From Pseudoselenomonas ruminis (GTDB lineage Bacteria > Bacillota > Negativicutes > Selenomonadales > Selenomonadaceae): 64,000 nucleotides of DNA. Shown one piece after another: positions 34,733 through 43,459 of the stretch; position 1 is the first letter of the stretch, and each line of letters starts with the position of its first letter. A program made the position numbers and the translations under genes. Under the pieces are notes generated by a model, which did not search any database, had not been told where the DNA came from, and was given only the letters and a program-made list of their open reading frames with translations. The stretch is taken from contig NZ_VTOY01000006.1 in assembly GCF_008271295.1 (NCBI RefSeq), forward strand, positions 1 to 64,000, given 5' to 3'.

Positions 34733-35146
34733 TTAATCCTCGTGGGCAGAATTTTCGATTGGTTCACGGGCATAGGGCAGCAGCTTTTTCAGGTCTGCCT
34801 GCTCAATCTCGCCTTCCATATTCACCATAATGACTTCTGGTACCTCAAACTCCGCCAGCAGCTGCAAAACGGCACCATTGGGGACAAAGGGGCGTTCAAA
34901 ATCCGAAATGACCAGCACCCCGTCAAACTCGCGCTTGCCATCTGCTACGGCGCGGTACATAGCCACCTCAGCGGCCGCCACCGACAGACGGGCAACGGCG
35001 TTTTCGATGTTTACGCCGGTATAGAGCGTGCCATCGGCAGCCAGTGCACAGGCACCAACCGGATGACCGCCATACGGCACATAGGCGTTGTCCATTGCCT
35101 TCATCGCAGCACGAACCATAGAATCTACGATTTCTTCGTTTAACAT
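34733..35146 (-). CDS. Cytidine deaminase-like protein lacking zinc ligands
   Basis: The 137-aa protein aligns by eye over its full length with homotetrameric cytidine deaminase: NAYVPYGGHPVGACALAADGTLYTGVNIENA is clearly that family. The three zinc cysteines are missing. The catalytic C-A-E triad is A58-A59-E60, and the P-C-x-x-C loop is P89-N90-G91-A92-V93. The proton-shuttling Glu (E60) is retained. Without zinc, normal deamination of cytidine is unlikely, so it may bind nucleosides, act as a regulator or use another chemistry. ATG at 35146 has AAAGGAG. It lies between mgtC and the 158-aa gene. Confidence 0.8.
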   Translation of the reverse strand: MLNEEIVDSMVRAAMKAMDNAYVPYGGHPVGACALAADGTLYTGVNIENAVARLSVAAAEVAMYRAVADGKREFDGVLVISDFERPFVPNGAVLQLLAEFEVPEVIMVNMEGEIEQADLKKLLPYAREPIENSAHED

Positions 35147-35211
35147 AAACAATCTCTCCTTTGCTAAAATGAACCCCGTCCTGGAAGCCTTGACCAATAA
35201 GACCTGCAGAA

Positions 35212-35901
35212 TCAGGAAATATCCACACTGTGTACGCCATCAATCTGCCGCACGGCATCGACGATGATGACGCTCTTTACTCCCTGCTTGTTGTAAACCT
35301 CGAGGTTGATATAGAGCAGCCGCTCCCCGCTCACGTCAGCCTCATCTTCATCGGCTTTGAGCTTGACACCGCGAATCCGCAGCTGCAAATCCTCGAGGCA
35401 GGAGCTTATCTTCATGACCTGGCCGGGCTTGTCCACCGTATGAATGCACAAGACAAAATTCTTCTCATGATCCACCCATTCATCGAGCCGCGACAAGCTC
35501 CCCAGCGTCACAAACACCAACGCCGTGGCCATCAGCGCCCCCGAATAAAAGCCGGCACCAACGGCGAGACCAACCCCGGCCACCACCCAAAGGCAGGCCG
35601 CTGTCGTAAGGCCCGTAACCGTCAGGCCTTCCTTCATGATAGCCCCGGCACCCAAAAAACCAATGCCGCTGACGACCTGAGCTGCCAAACGGGCAGGGTC
35701 TGCATTAGTCAGCCCCTCTACCTCCCGATAGAGCGCCTGCGAAAGGACCATGACCAGACAGGAACCGAGACATACCAGCATATTGGTCCGAAGACCTGCT
35801 GATTTGCGCCGTGACTGACGCTCGTAGCCAATAACGCCGCCGAGCACGCAAGCCAATACCAAACGGAAAAATAATTCTCCATCAGCCACCAAGCTGCTCA
35901 T
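35212..35901 (-). CDS. MgtC/SapB family membrane protein
   Basis: The 229-aa protein has four or five membrane segments with MgtC signatures: LACVLGGVIGYERQSRRKSAGLRTNMLVCLGSCL, GIGFLGAGAIMKEG and TTAACLWVVAGVGLAVGAG. A soluble C-terminal ACT-like domain (about 145-229) follows. MgtC proteins act in magnesium limitation and modulate ATP synthase in pathogens; the role here is unknown. The annotated ATG at 35901 is immediately next to GGAG, so the in-frame TTG at 35892 may be the real start. Confidence 0.88.
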   Translation of the reverse strand: MSSLVADGELFFRLVLACVLGGVIGYERQSRRKSAGLRTNMLVCLGSCLVMVLSQALYREVEGLTNADPARLAAQVVSGIGFLGAGAIMKEGLTVTGLTTAACLWVVAGVGLAVGAGFYSGALMATALVFVTLGSLSRLDEWVDHEKNFVLCIHTVDKPGQVMKISSCLEDLQLRIRGVKLKADEDEADVSGERLLYINLEVYNKQGVKSVIIVDAVRQIDGVHSVDIS

Positions 35902-35986
35902 CTCCTTTCTTTTTAATATATCATGAATAATTTCGCCGTCTGCTTGGCAGAATCCTTCTCACAAACAAAAAGCAAACAATCTTTCG

Positions 35987-36221
35987 TTATCCACAAAACA
36001 ATCCACACCTGTGGATAACGCCAGCGAACACAGCCTAAAAATTAACATTTCCTTCTATAATAAATAACAGCGATGTGTATATTGTGGCTAATCTCTGGAC
36101 CAATTCTTGTGGATATTGTGGATAAATCCGTGGATAACCCTATATATTTGGTCATTCTTCCCCCATATTTCCATATTTTGTGTTTTTATCCCCAACATCC
36201 TGCGCTTTATTCTGTGGATAA
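35987..36221. other. DnaA-box cluster in an AT-rich gene-free region
   Basis: Within 235 bp there are four perfect DnaA boxes: TTATCCACA at 35987-35995, and its complement TGTGGATAA at 36010-36018, 36117-36125 and 36213-36221. Three one-mismatch copies also occur: TGTGGATAT (36108), CGTGGATAA (36129) and TTATCCCCA (36186). An AT-rich stretch follows from 36240 to 36440. The whole 35902-36448 interval has no gene. This is the composition of a replication origin or a DnaA-titration site. No dnaA or dnaN gene is in the window, so origin function is unproven. Confidence 0.65.
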
Positions 36222-36354
36222 CTAAGCGGACAAAACACGGTTTACAAAATCGCTTTGTCTCGCCGTATTTTTTTTCCACTTCATAAACTTTTCCTTCTTT
36301 TTTTCATCAACATCCTATAAACTCATTGATATATGTATCATAGGAAAATTATAA

Positions 36355-36383
36355 TTGCACATTACGAAATATCTCTTTATAAT
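36355..36383 (+). promoter_or_regulatory. Promoter of the LCP gene
   Basis: TTGCAC (36355-36360), a 17-base spacer and a consensus TATAAT (36378-36383), about 65 bases ahead of the start codon. Confidence 0.7.
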
Positions 36384-36448
36384 AGCTAATGTACGCATAT
36401 TTCTTACGTTATTAATAGATGAGACTATCAGAAAAGAAGGTATGATTT

Positions 36449-37660
36449 TTGCAGAATTCTAAATATCCTCCGCGCAGATCACAGAAGAAGCGCCGCATCT
36501 GGCCATGGGTTCTTCTGTTTTTTTGTTTCGCTGCGGCAGCAATCGGCGGAGCACTGTTCGCTAACAGCAGCCTGCTCGATAAACCGATTGAACAGGCCGT
36601 CGATGACGGCCTGCTGACGGCGAAAGATAAGACGACGGTCATGATTATGGGCGTCGATGAACGCGATGGCGACGTTGGCCGCAGTGACACGCTCATGATT
36701 GCCGCCGTCGACCCTAAGCTGAAACAAGCCTCCCTGCTGTCCGTGCCACGCGATACGCGCGTTAAAATCAAGGGACATGGCTTCGACAAGGTCAACGCAG
36801 CCTATGCTTACGGCCATGAAAAACTCTCCCAGGAGACCGTGGAGAATTTGCTTGGTGTCAACATCGAACACTACGTCATCATCAACACGAAGTCGTTTTC
36901 CAAAATCATTGACGCTCTCGGCGGCATCGATATCGATGTGCCAAAGCGCATGCATTACGAAGACCCCTATGACGATGACGGCGGCCTGCTGATTGATTTC
37001 CAGCCGGGTATGCAGCACATGGATGGTGCCAAGGCCATCACCTACGTCCGCTACCGCGACGAGGAGGGCGATTTGGGCCGTATCCGCCGCCAGCAGTACT
37101 TCATCAAGGCCTGCATCGACAAGATGGTCTCGCCGGCAGTCATTCCCAAACTCCCGGGCATCATCCGCGAAGTCATGGGCTCCATCAAGACGGACCTTTC
37201 CTTCCGCCAGCTGTTGGAACTTGCCGGCACCCTCAAGGAATCCAAGAGCAATGGCCTCAAGACCGATATGGTTCCGGGCCGCCCGCTCTACATCGATGGC
37301 GTAAGCTACTGGATTCCGGACCTCAATAAGATCCGCACCACGGTTGCCGAAACCCTCGGCGTCAACATGAGCGCTAAAGTCCGTTCCCGCATGGAAGACG
37401 ACATCAAGGAATACGAGCGCTCGATTCCGTCCACAGCCAAGGAAGTACCTGCCAGCGACAAATCGATTGGCAATACCAAGAGCAGCAGCTCCACCAAATC
37501 GTCCCGCCGCAGCGAACTCCGCAGCAATGAATCCGGTGGCCGCACGGAATCCACCAGCCCACGCCATGAATCAAACAGCAAACCGGAAAGCAGCCCGCCA
37601 GCAGCAGATGAACCCGCTGCTCCGAGCCGCAGTGGCACTGGTGCGACCAAGACACAATAA
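36449..37660 (+). CDS. LytR-CpsA-Psr family cell-wall glycopolymer ligase
   Basis: The 403-aa protein has a basic N-terminus, one membrane anchor (about 18-40) and an extracytoplasmic LCP catalytic domain (about 60-290). Motifs are IMGVDERDGDVGRSDTLMIAAVD, SVPRDTRVKIKGHGFDKVNAAYAYG and VRYRDEEGDLGRIRRQQ, with the Arg and Asp residues that bind the polyprenyl pyrophosphate. A Ser/Pro/Asn-rich tail (about 325-403) is probably unstructured. LCP enzymes attach secondary polymers to peptidoglycan. The start is TTG at 36449 (AGAAGG upstream), because the ATG at 36442 is in another frame. The upstream region holds the DnaA boxes. Confidence 0.92.
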   Translation: MQNSKYPPRRSQKKRRIWPWVLLFFCFAAAAIGGALFANSSLLDKPIEQAVDDGLLTAKDKTTVMIMGVDERDGDVGRSDTLMIAAVDPKLKQASLLSVPRDTRVKIKGHGFDKVNAAYAYGHEKLSQETVENLLGVNIEHYVIINTKSFSKIIDALGGIDIDVPKRMHYEDPYDDDGGLLIDFQPGMQHMDGAKAITYVRYRDEEGDLGRIRRQQYFIKACIDKMVSPAVIPKLPGIIREVMGSIKTDLSFRQLLELAGTLKESKSNGLKTDMVPGRPLYIDGVSYWIPDLNKIRTTVAETLGVNMSAKVRSRMEDDIKEYERSIPSTAKEVPASDKSIGNTKSSSSTKSSRRSELRSNESGGRTESTSPRHESNSKPESSPPAADEPAAPSRSGTGATKTQ

Positions 37661-37689
37661 CTTCAGATTCTTATCAATACAAAACATAG

Positions 37690-37733
37690 AAGCCTCCGTA
37701 AGTTAGATGGATTAATCTAACTTACGGAGGCTT
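37690..37733 (+). terminator. 19-bp hairpin, IS left-end-like
   Basis: A perfect 19-bp stem (37690-37708 with 37715-37733, loop GGATTA) lies 30 bases after the LCP stop and two bases before the ATG of an IS3 orfA remnant. The hairpin at 63357-63404 is a relative with co-varied stem bases. It may terminate the LCP transcript and also be the palindrome that shields IS orfA from readthrough. Confidence 0.6.
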
Positions 37734-37735
37734 TT

Positions 37736-37950
37736 ATGAATTTATCCACGCATTTTTTACCAATTACCGTTTATCGGATTGAAATCCAGAAATTGAAACA
37801 TCAGCTGTATATGGCTGAGATGGAGCGTGACCTCTTAAAAAAATAGAGAAACACACCTTGTATTTAGCCGCAAAAAAAGACCGGCAGACGAATCTACCGG
37901 CCAAAGAAATCTTATAATTTTTTATTGTCCTCTTGACGGGGAGCAGTTCA
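37736..37950 (+). mobile_element. IS3-family remnant (orfA tail and right end)
   Basis: A 36-codon frame (37736-37846) ends KLKHQLYMAEMERDLLKK then TAG. This matches the C-terminal helix of IS3-family OrfA (typically LK-MERDILKK), and the A7 run before the stop is where OrfA-OrfB frameshifting normally occurs. The sequence at about 37917-37950 (TTATTGTCCTCTTGACGG followed by GGAGCAGTTCA) resembles the non-coding right end of such elements. OrfB and most of OrfA are missing, so this is an old deletion derivative. The interval up to 38003 has no other gene. Confidence 0.6.
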
Positions 37951-38003
37951 AAGACAAAAACATTCATGCGATAGCCCCTTTAGTCTGTTATTCCCTTTGT
38001 AAT

Positions 38004-39449
38004 TTACTTTCCCTGCTTTTCGTACAGCAGCAGGAGCAATTCCTTTTGCGAAGTGGTGCCAGTTTTGCGCAGCAGGCTGGTAATGTGAAACTTGACCGTT
38101 CGCTGGCTGATGAAAAGCGCTTCGCTGATTTCGGCAATGCTTTGGCCAGAAAGAATGCAATCCAGCACCTCAGTCTCTCGCTGAGTCAGTCCGTAGCGGG
38201 TGCAGTAATTCGGGGCAGGTAACGGGAGTGTCACCTCCGCTGCGGCGGAACCAAGTTTAAAACGCAGGGCACTGCTGTAAAAAATAATGACCAGGCACCC
38301 GGCAATGGCTAATACATACAGCAACGTAAAGAACAGTTTGTCCGCATCCAGTATAAAAGCGCCGAAAACAGTGGCCACGCTGACGGTAAACATCTGCACG
38401 GAACGACCGGTTACGGCCCAGGGCTTCAGCGATGGCCGATGAGCGGCGAGATCTACAAAGGCTAGAATGATGAACAATGTAAAGAAGCCATTCATGAAAT
38501 CGCCAAAATAATGGAGTGGGTAATACAAAACCTGTTCTTGTCCGATCCAGATATCCCCAATGTCCTGCGCTTTGGCAAAAAGTGCGGCCAAGGGCAGATA
38601 CAGCCGGTTGCGGTCGGCAAAATAACCGGCTGCGATGGAACCTGCGCCATAGGACAGACGAGAGAATCCAAACAAATCATTAAAATTGTGATAAGCGTCC
38701 ATATACAGGTCCCCAATGCCATGGAGCAGGGACAGCAGGACGACAATCAAAAGCGTCATGGGTACGGACCAGCGGAAAACGGATATATCAACACGAAGAG
38801 GCGTTTGTTCTGCAGGTTGTTCATCCGCTGGCGTTTCCAGCGGGGCAAGCTGTTCCAAGCATTTGGGCAATAACATTGCCAGAGCGCCCATGCACAGCAG
38901 CGAAGCAGTCAGAAAGCCGATCAACGAAGCGTCAAAAGCAGCATGGAAACCAGACTGCAACAGCAGGGAAAAGGCGGTCGAAAAACCGAAGAAGCGACCG
39001 GTCACGTCCGGCGCCACTTGCAGGGATATCAGATGGAAAATCAGCGCAAACACGCCCCCTGAAAGCGCCATAAAGAAGGCAAGCAGCAACAGGCGAGATT
39101 CAGCTGCCACGAATGGGAACGCCATTACGGAAAGCATGATCGTCGCCAACACCGGAAGCAGATACCGCTGCCAGCATGGAGGCCGGAGCCCGTAGCACAA
39201 GGTGCCGGAGAAAACCGCCAACATCATGCAAAGATCCGGTAACATTTCCGTACCGGGAATAATGGAAGAGAAAAAATTTTGTGGCCAGTCGATGCCAGCA
39301 AAATGGAGCGCCATGTACACTGTGGTGGCCCAGAAAAAGTACAATGCATTGGCCACGAACAAGGACACGGTGCATCTATCTGCGCCGACCATTTTGGGTA
39401 AGAGAATGGAACGCAATATCGGCGATAAAGATGTAGGAGTCACGTTCAT
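38004..39449 (-). CDS. Membrane LuxR-type regulator with MFS-like domain
   Basis: The 481-aa protein has about twelve membrane segments arranged like a major-facilitator transporter (about 20-400) and a C-terminal GerE/LuxR helix-turn-helix (about 415-475: YGLTQRETEVLDCILSGQSIAEISEAL, FISQRTVKFHITSLLRKTG). Proteins of this design are presumed one-component membrane sensors. No response-regulator receiver domain is present. ATG at 39449 has AAAGGA; a TTG one codon earlier is possible. It is divergent from the U32 and autotransporter genes and is the likely regulator of them, since palindromes lie in the shared spacer. Confidence 0.88.
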   Translation of the reverse strand: MNVTPTSLSPILRSILLPKMVGADRCTVSLFVANALYFFWATTVYMALHFAGIDWPQNFFSSIIPGTEMLPDLCMMLAVFSGTLCYGLRPPCWQRYLLPVLATIMLSVMAFPFVAAESRLLLLAFFMALSGGVFALIFHLISLQVAPDVTGRFFGFSTAFSLLLQSGFHAAFDASLIGFLTASLLCMGALAMLLPKCLEQLAPLETPADEQPAEQTPLRVDISVFRWSVPMTLLIVVLLSLLHGIGDLYMDAYHNFNDLFGFSRLSYGAGSIAAGYFADRNRLYLPLAALFAKAQDIGDIWIGQEQVLYYPLHYFGDFMNGFFTLFIILAFVDLAAHRPSLKPWAVTGRSVQMFTVSVATVFGAFILDADKLFFTLLYVLAIAGCLVIIFYSSALRFKLGSAAAEVTLPLPAPNYCTRYGLTQRETEVLDCILSGQSIAEISEALFISQRTVKFHITSLLRKTGTTSQKELLLLLYEKQGK

Positions 39450-39523
39450 CAAATCCTTTTATATTCAAATTATCAATCAACAAATTGGCAATTCAAATGA
39501 AAAAATAAAATGAAAATAATTTC

Positions 39524-39631
39524 TTGTCAAGGATAACAATCGCACATAAATATTATATGCAAAAAATTCTGTATCGGCAATAAGAAAGCAACGATCAGCA
39601 GATATAATTGCAATACTGTACGCGGGTACAG
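39524..39631 (+). promoter_or_regulatory. Promoter and palindrome upstream of the U32 gene
   Basis: TTGTCA (39524-39529), 17 bases, then TAAATA (39547-39552). About 65 bases further on, CTGTAC (39616-39621) and GTACAG (39626-39631) form an inverted repeat, and ACTGTACG recurs near 39667. These could be LuxR-type binding sites for the divergent regulator. Confidence 0.45.
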
Positions 39632-39747
39632 GTCGATTCTCCCCTTCTCCCCTGCTTACACGGCAAAACTGTACGAAAGGGCAAAAGGAAATTTTCCTGT
39701 CGTCATTGAATAGCGGGGTATATAAAATGGAAAAGGGGGACGTTGTC

Positions 39748-40809
39748 ATGAACCCGGACTGTCGAATCTACTCCGTTCCATATAACGGCGTTGATCCCGA
39801 ATGGTTCTTGCAGGAGGTGGCGAAACGCAAAAAACACATCGACCACGTCTATTGCGAGCTGCCGTTCAAAGAGATGATCTCTCACGTGAGATTCACCTTT
39901 GATGATAGAAAATCGGCGGGAGAAAATCCTGCCAATGTGGACGCGATGCGCGCTCTTTACCTGAAAAACTGCTTCGAGTTCCTGCGCCTTTCCAAGGGCA
40001 AGGTGCGCCGTATCTGTCCCGTCAACGCCATGTGTTATCCCTTCGCCACCGACGAAGAAGTCAAGAATTTCGTCGTCACACTGGCGCGGGCGGCAAACGA
40101 GCTTCAGATCGAAGGATTTATCCTTTCCGACTATCGGGTGGCGGCGCTCTTGCACGCGCTCTTGCCGGAGGTAGAGATACACACCTCGTGCAACGCCTAC
40201 CAGTGGAACCTGCGGCAAATGGAAATCTGGCAGGAGAAATGCGGCGTCGCTGTGTTCAACCCGCCGCGGGAAATCCTGCGCACGCCGACGAGGCTGAAAG
40301 AGATGCACGACGCGGGCTTCAAGCTGAAATGCCTGGTAAACGAGGCTTGCCTGATGGGATGCCCGAATTCCTTCAATCATAATTTGTCGATTGCCATGGG
40401 GCGGCGTCCGGTGCTCCTGAGCTGCTGTCAAAACGGCATCGCGGACCTGTTCCGCGCCAATTGGATCTTGCCTCGCTGGCAGAAGCACTACGACGACGTT
40501 GTAGACATTTACAAAATCGCGGGACGAAACGCTGCGGGCGATTACCCGTTCAAGACCATCGACGCGTATCTTGCGGAGGATGACAGCCTGCCGCTGGCGG
40601 AGCTGATGATTTCCGGTACGTTAATGTTCGCTTCGTACATGCTGCCTGGGGAAATCCTGCGAAAAATAACCATCGACAAGGTGCCGGACAAGCTGCTGAC
40701 CTGCGAGTGCAGGGAATGCGAGCGTTGCGGTCTTTGCGAAAAGATCCTGTCGGAGCTGATTCCGAAGGAATATCGGGAATCGTTCCGGTTCAAGGTCAAG
40801 GTGACATAG
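39748..40809 (+). CDS. U32-family (UbiU/UbiV/collagenase-like) protein
   Basis: The 353-aa protein has the U32 fold signatures ICPVNAMCYPFATDEEVKNF, GFILSDYRVAALLHALLPEVEIHTSCNAYQWN and LKCLVNEACLMGCPNSFNHN. The last Cys cluster binds a 4Fe-4S cluster in UbiU/UbiV and related enzymes. A C-terminal cysteine group (CECRECERCGLCEKIL) may hold a second cluster. It is probably not a true protease; oxygen-independent hydroxylation or RNA and peptide modification are known roles in the family. Start is uncertain: ATG at 39748 has GGGGGAC at ideal spacing, but ATG at 39727 and TTG at 39706 are in frame. It precedes the autotransporter by 57 bases. Confidence 0.8.
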   Translation: MNPDCRIYSVPYNGVDPEWFLQEVAKRKKHIDHVYCELPFKEMISHVRFTFDDRKSAGENPANVDAMRALYLKNCFEFLRLSKGKVRRICPVNAMCYPFATDEEVKNFVVTLARAANELQIEGFILSDYRVAALLHALLPEVEIHTSCNAYQWNLRQMEIWQEKCGVAVFNPPREILRTPTRLKEMHDAGFKLKCLVNEACLMGCPNSFNHNLSIAMGRRPVLLSCCQNGIADLFRANWILPRWQKHYDDVVDIYKIAGRNAAGDYPFKTIDAYLAEDDSLPLAELMISGTLMFASYMLPGEILRKITIDKVPDKLLTCECRECERCGLCEKILSELIPKEYRESFRFKVKVT

Positions 40810-40866
40810 TATCAGGTATCATCAAAAATCTACTATAAACGGCTAGAGCCAAGGGAGGCAGAAAGT

Positions 40867-43413
40867 ATGACAAAGTTTGGCAAGAAGCATCAAAAACAGT
40901 TGGCAAAGCTCGTGGCTGCGGCACTGATATGCGCGGGAGGAGGACTGTTTAGCCCGCCGTCTGTAGCGTCGGCATCGGAAGTCACGGTCACGAATGTAAC
41001 CGCGCAGGGGACTGGGTTTGCGGTAACTTCAACCCCGGCCGAAGGGATGTCAGGGAGTGGCTCCTTTTTTTATCCAACAAGCGCCAATGTCTTGAATATC
41101 ACGGGCACATTCAATGCCACCACCTCCTTATTATATGGTGGTATACGTTTTTTCGGCGGCTATAGCGCGGACGGAACGGTCAGTGGAAAAACCGTCAATA
41201 TCAACGGAACGGATATAGCCGTTCACAGCATTGCAGGCGGATTTGTGGCGAATGGTGTCAGCGTGACGGGAAATCATGTCAATTTTCTCGGCGGGACGAC
41301 TGGGGCGCAGAATATCTACGGCGGTTTCGGGCCGGGTAATGGTTCGAAGGTGTCGGACAATCATGTCACGATTGCCGAAGGCAGCACCGTAAAATATGGC
41401 GATGGCAACTATGGTACCGCTATCGTGGGCGGCGCTGGAAACGGGGACATAGACGCCAATACGGTGACCATCAGCGGCACACTCACCAGCGCGGATAAGA
41501 GTAATTCCAACTATCTCCATATCCTGGGCGGCGATACATATGGCGACGGAACGAACGCGACAGGCAATAGCGTGACAATCTCGGGCGCCACCCTTAATAC
41601 GGGGGCGATTGATGGCCTGGTGATTATAGGCGGCGCCGCAAAGAATAGCATTGACGACCTCACAGGGGACATTTTGACCACCAGCGGCAACGCCACAGGC
41701 AACAATGTCACCATCAGCGGCAACAGCACGTTTGGGGAGGGCTCTTGGGAGATTTACGGCGGTAAATCTGATTCCGGAACCGCCAATGACAACACGGTGG
41801 AAATTTCCGGCGGCACGATTAAAGGTAGAATCTATGGCGGCTCGGGCAGCACCGAGGCCAGCGGCAACACCGTGACGATTTCAGGCGTTGCAAATCTTGC
41901 TGCGACGACTATGATTTACGGCGGTATGGCCATGAATGGCGAAGCGAACGATAACACCGTCAATATCTTGACGGCAATCAACGTCGATCACATTTTAGGC
42001 GGCGAAGGCGCAACAAGCACAGGCAATACGCTGAATATCGCTGCAACGGGGGTAACAGTGGGAGACGACGGCGTCGTGGGCTTCCAGAACATGAACTTCT
42101 TCCTGCCGGAAGGATCGGCGGGCCAAACGATGCTGACCGTCAACGCGAAAGATGCGTATGGGAACGGCACGGCCACCGACCTCAAAGGCGTGACAATCGG
42201 CGCAGCGGTGCAGGCGGGGGCGAATTTCAACAAAGGCGACACCGTGAACCTGATCACGAACCCCAGCGGCCTGACCACCGACGGGACGACGACCATGAAG
42301 CAGATCACGGACGAGACGGTCACCATCCAGACGACGCCGACGGCAAAGACCCTGACGACGGACCAGTCCTATAAACTGGAGGTCTCCCAAAAGGACGAGA
42401 ACACGATCGTTGCCACAGTTACGGACAAAGAAGAAAAGCAGAACAGCGATCGTGCCAAATCCCTTGTGGAGACCCGGGCGGCGACTACGACTTTCGTCAA
42501 CGCGGGCGCCGATATGCTGGCTTCCCAGGGCTTCATGCAGGCGGCCAACGCCGTTGCCCTCGACGCGGCGGAAGCCGCGAAGAACGGAACGGGCGCGCAG
42601 AATGTCGGCGGCTTCACCCCCTTTGCGGCTATTGGTGGCTCCAGCATGCGGGCGGAAAGCGGCTCCTATGTCAATACGAAAGGCTTCGGGCTGAACGTCG
42701 GCTTCGCACGGGAGCTTCCGAACGCACAAGGCAAGCTGCTCTTCGGCCCTGTCATCGAATACGGTGGTGGCAGCTATGACAGCCACCTCGACGACGGCAC
42801 CCGGGGAGAAGGCAAGGCGCATTACGTTGGTGTCGGCGTCATGGCGCGGCAGGTGAACAACGATGGCTTCTATTATGAGGGCAGCCTTCGGGGCGGCCGC
42901 GTGACCTCGGACTACAAGGGAGACCTTGACAGTATCGGCAGGGTGGACTACGACAGTTCGTCCAACTATTTCGCGGCACACCTTGGCGTAGGCAAAGCCT
43001 TCGCTCTCGGGAACGGGAACACCCTCGACGGCTACTGCAAATATTTCTACAGCCATCAGGCGGGAGATGACACAACCGTCCACATCGCGGGCATGGCCGA
43101 CGAGCGCGGGCACTTCGACACGGTGGACAGCCATCGCATTCGCATTGGCGCAAGGCTCACCCACAAGGTCAACGAGCGTAACAGTTACTACGGCGGACTT
43201 GCCTATCAGTACGAGTTCAAAGGCGATGCCCGTGCGACCTTCAGCGGCAACGGCGTACCGAGTCCCAGTATCAAAGGCAGCAGCGGCATGCTGGAACTGG
43301 GGTGGCAGGTGAAGCCGGGCGAAGGCCCGCTGCATCTCGACCTCGGCGTGACGGGCTGGGCCGGAAAACAGCGTGGCGGCAACGTGCAGCTCGGCGCGAC
43401 CTGGACGTTCTGA
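40867..43413 (+). CDS. Type V autotransporter adhesin
   Basis: The 848-aa outer-membrane protein has a signal peptide (about 1-36, ending SVASA), a passenger (about 38-575) and an autotransporter beta-barrel (about 580-848) ending in WTF as required for outer-membrane insertion. The passenger repeats short units such as NTVTISG and IYGG about every 25-35 residues, which indicates a parallel beta-helix adhesin. It ends with a polar linker around LVETRAATTTFVNAGADML. AAGGGAGG precedes the ATG. Codon use is richer in GCG, CGC and GGG than in neighbours, consistent with transfer. Confidence 0.9.
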   Translation: MTKFGKKHQKQLAKLVAAALICAGGGLFSPPSVASASEVTVTNVTAQGTGFAVTSTPAEGMSGSGSFFYPTSANVLNITGTFNATTSLLYGGIRFFGGYSADGTVSGKTVNINGTDIAVHSIAGGFVANGVSVTGNHVNFLGGTTGAQNIYGGFGPGNGSKVSDNHVTIAEGSTVKYGDGNYGTAIVGGAGNGDIDANTVTISGTLTSADKSNSNYLHILGGDTYGDGTNATGNSVTISGATLNTGAIDGLVIIGGAAKNSIDDLTGDILTTSGNATGNNVTISGNSTFGEGSWEIYGGKSDSGTANDNTVEISGGTIKGRIYGGSGSTEASGNTVTISGVANLAATTMIYGGMAMNGEANDNTVNILTAINVDHILGGEGATSTGNTLNIAATGVTVGDDGVVGFQNMNFFLPEGSAGQTMLTVNAKDAYGNGTATDLKGVTIGAAVQAGANFNKGDTVNLITNPSGLTTDGTTTMKQITDETVTIQTTPTAKTLTTDQSYKLEVSQKDENTIVATVTDKEEKQNSDRAKSLVETRAATTTFVNAGADMLASQGFMQAANAVALDAAEAAKNGTGAQNVGGFTPFAAIGGSSMRAESGSYVNTKGFGLNVGFARELPNAQGKLLFGPVIEYGGGSYDSHLDDGTRGEGKAHYVGVGVMARQVNNDGFYYEGSLRGGRVTSDYKGDLDSIGRVDYDSSSNYFAAHLGVGKAFALGNGNTLDGYCKYFYSHQAGDDTTVHIAGMADERGHFDTVDSHRIRIGARLTHKVNERNSYYGGLAYQYEFKGDARATFSGNGVPSPSIKGSSGMLELGWQVKPGEGPLHLDLGVTGWAGKQRGGNVQLGATWTF

Positions 43414-43459
43414 CATGTAAATGGGAGAGCAAACAATAAAAAAAGCTGTTGCATGAGTG

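Noticed and set aside
40867-43413. Passenger repeats of the autotransporter as a CRISPR or DNA tandem repeat
   Set aside because: The periodicity is in protein sequence and imperfect at DNA level; it is a beta-helix pattern.
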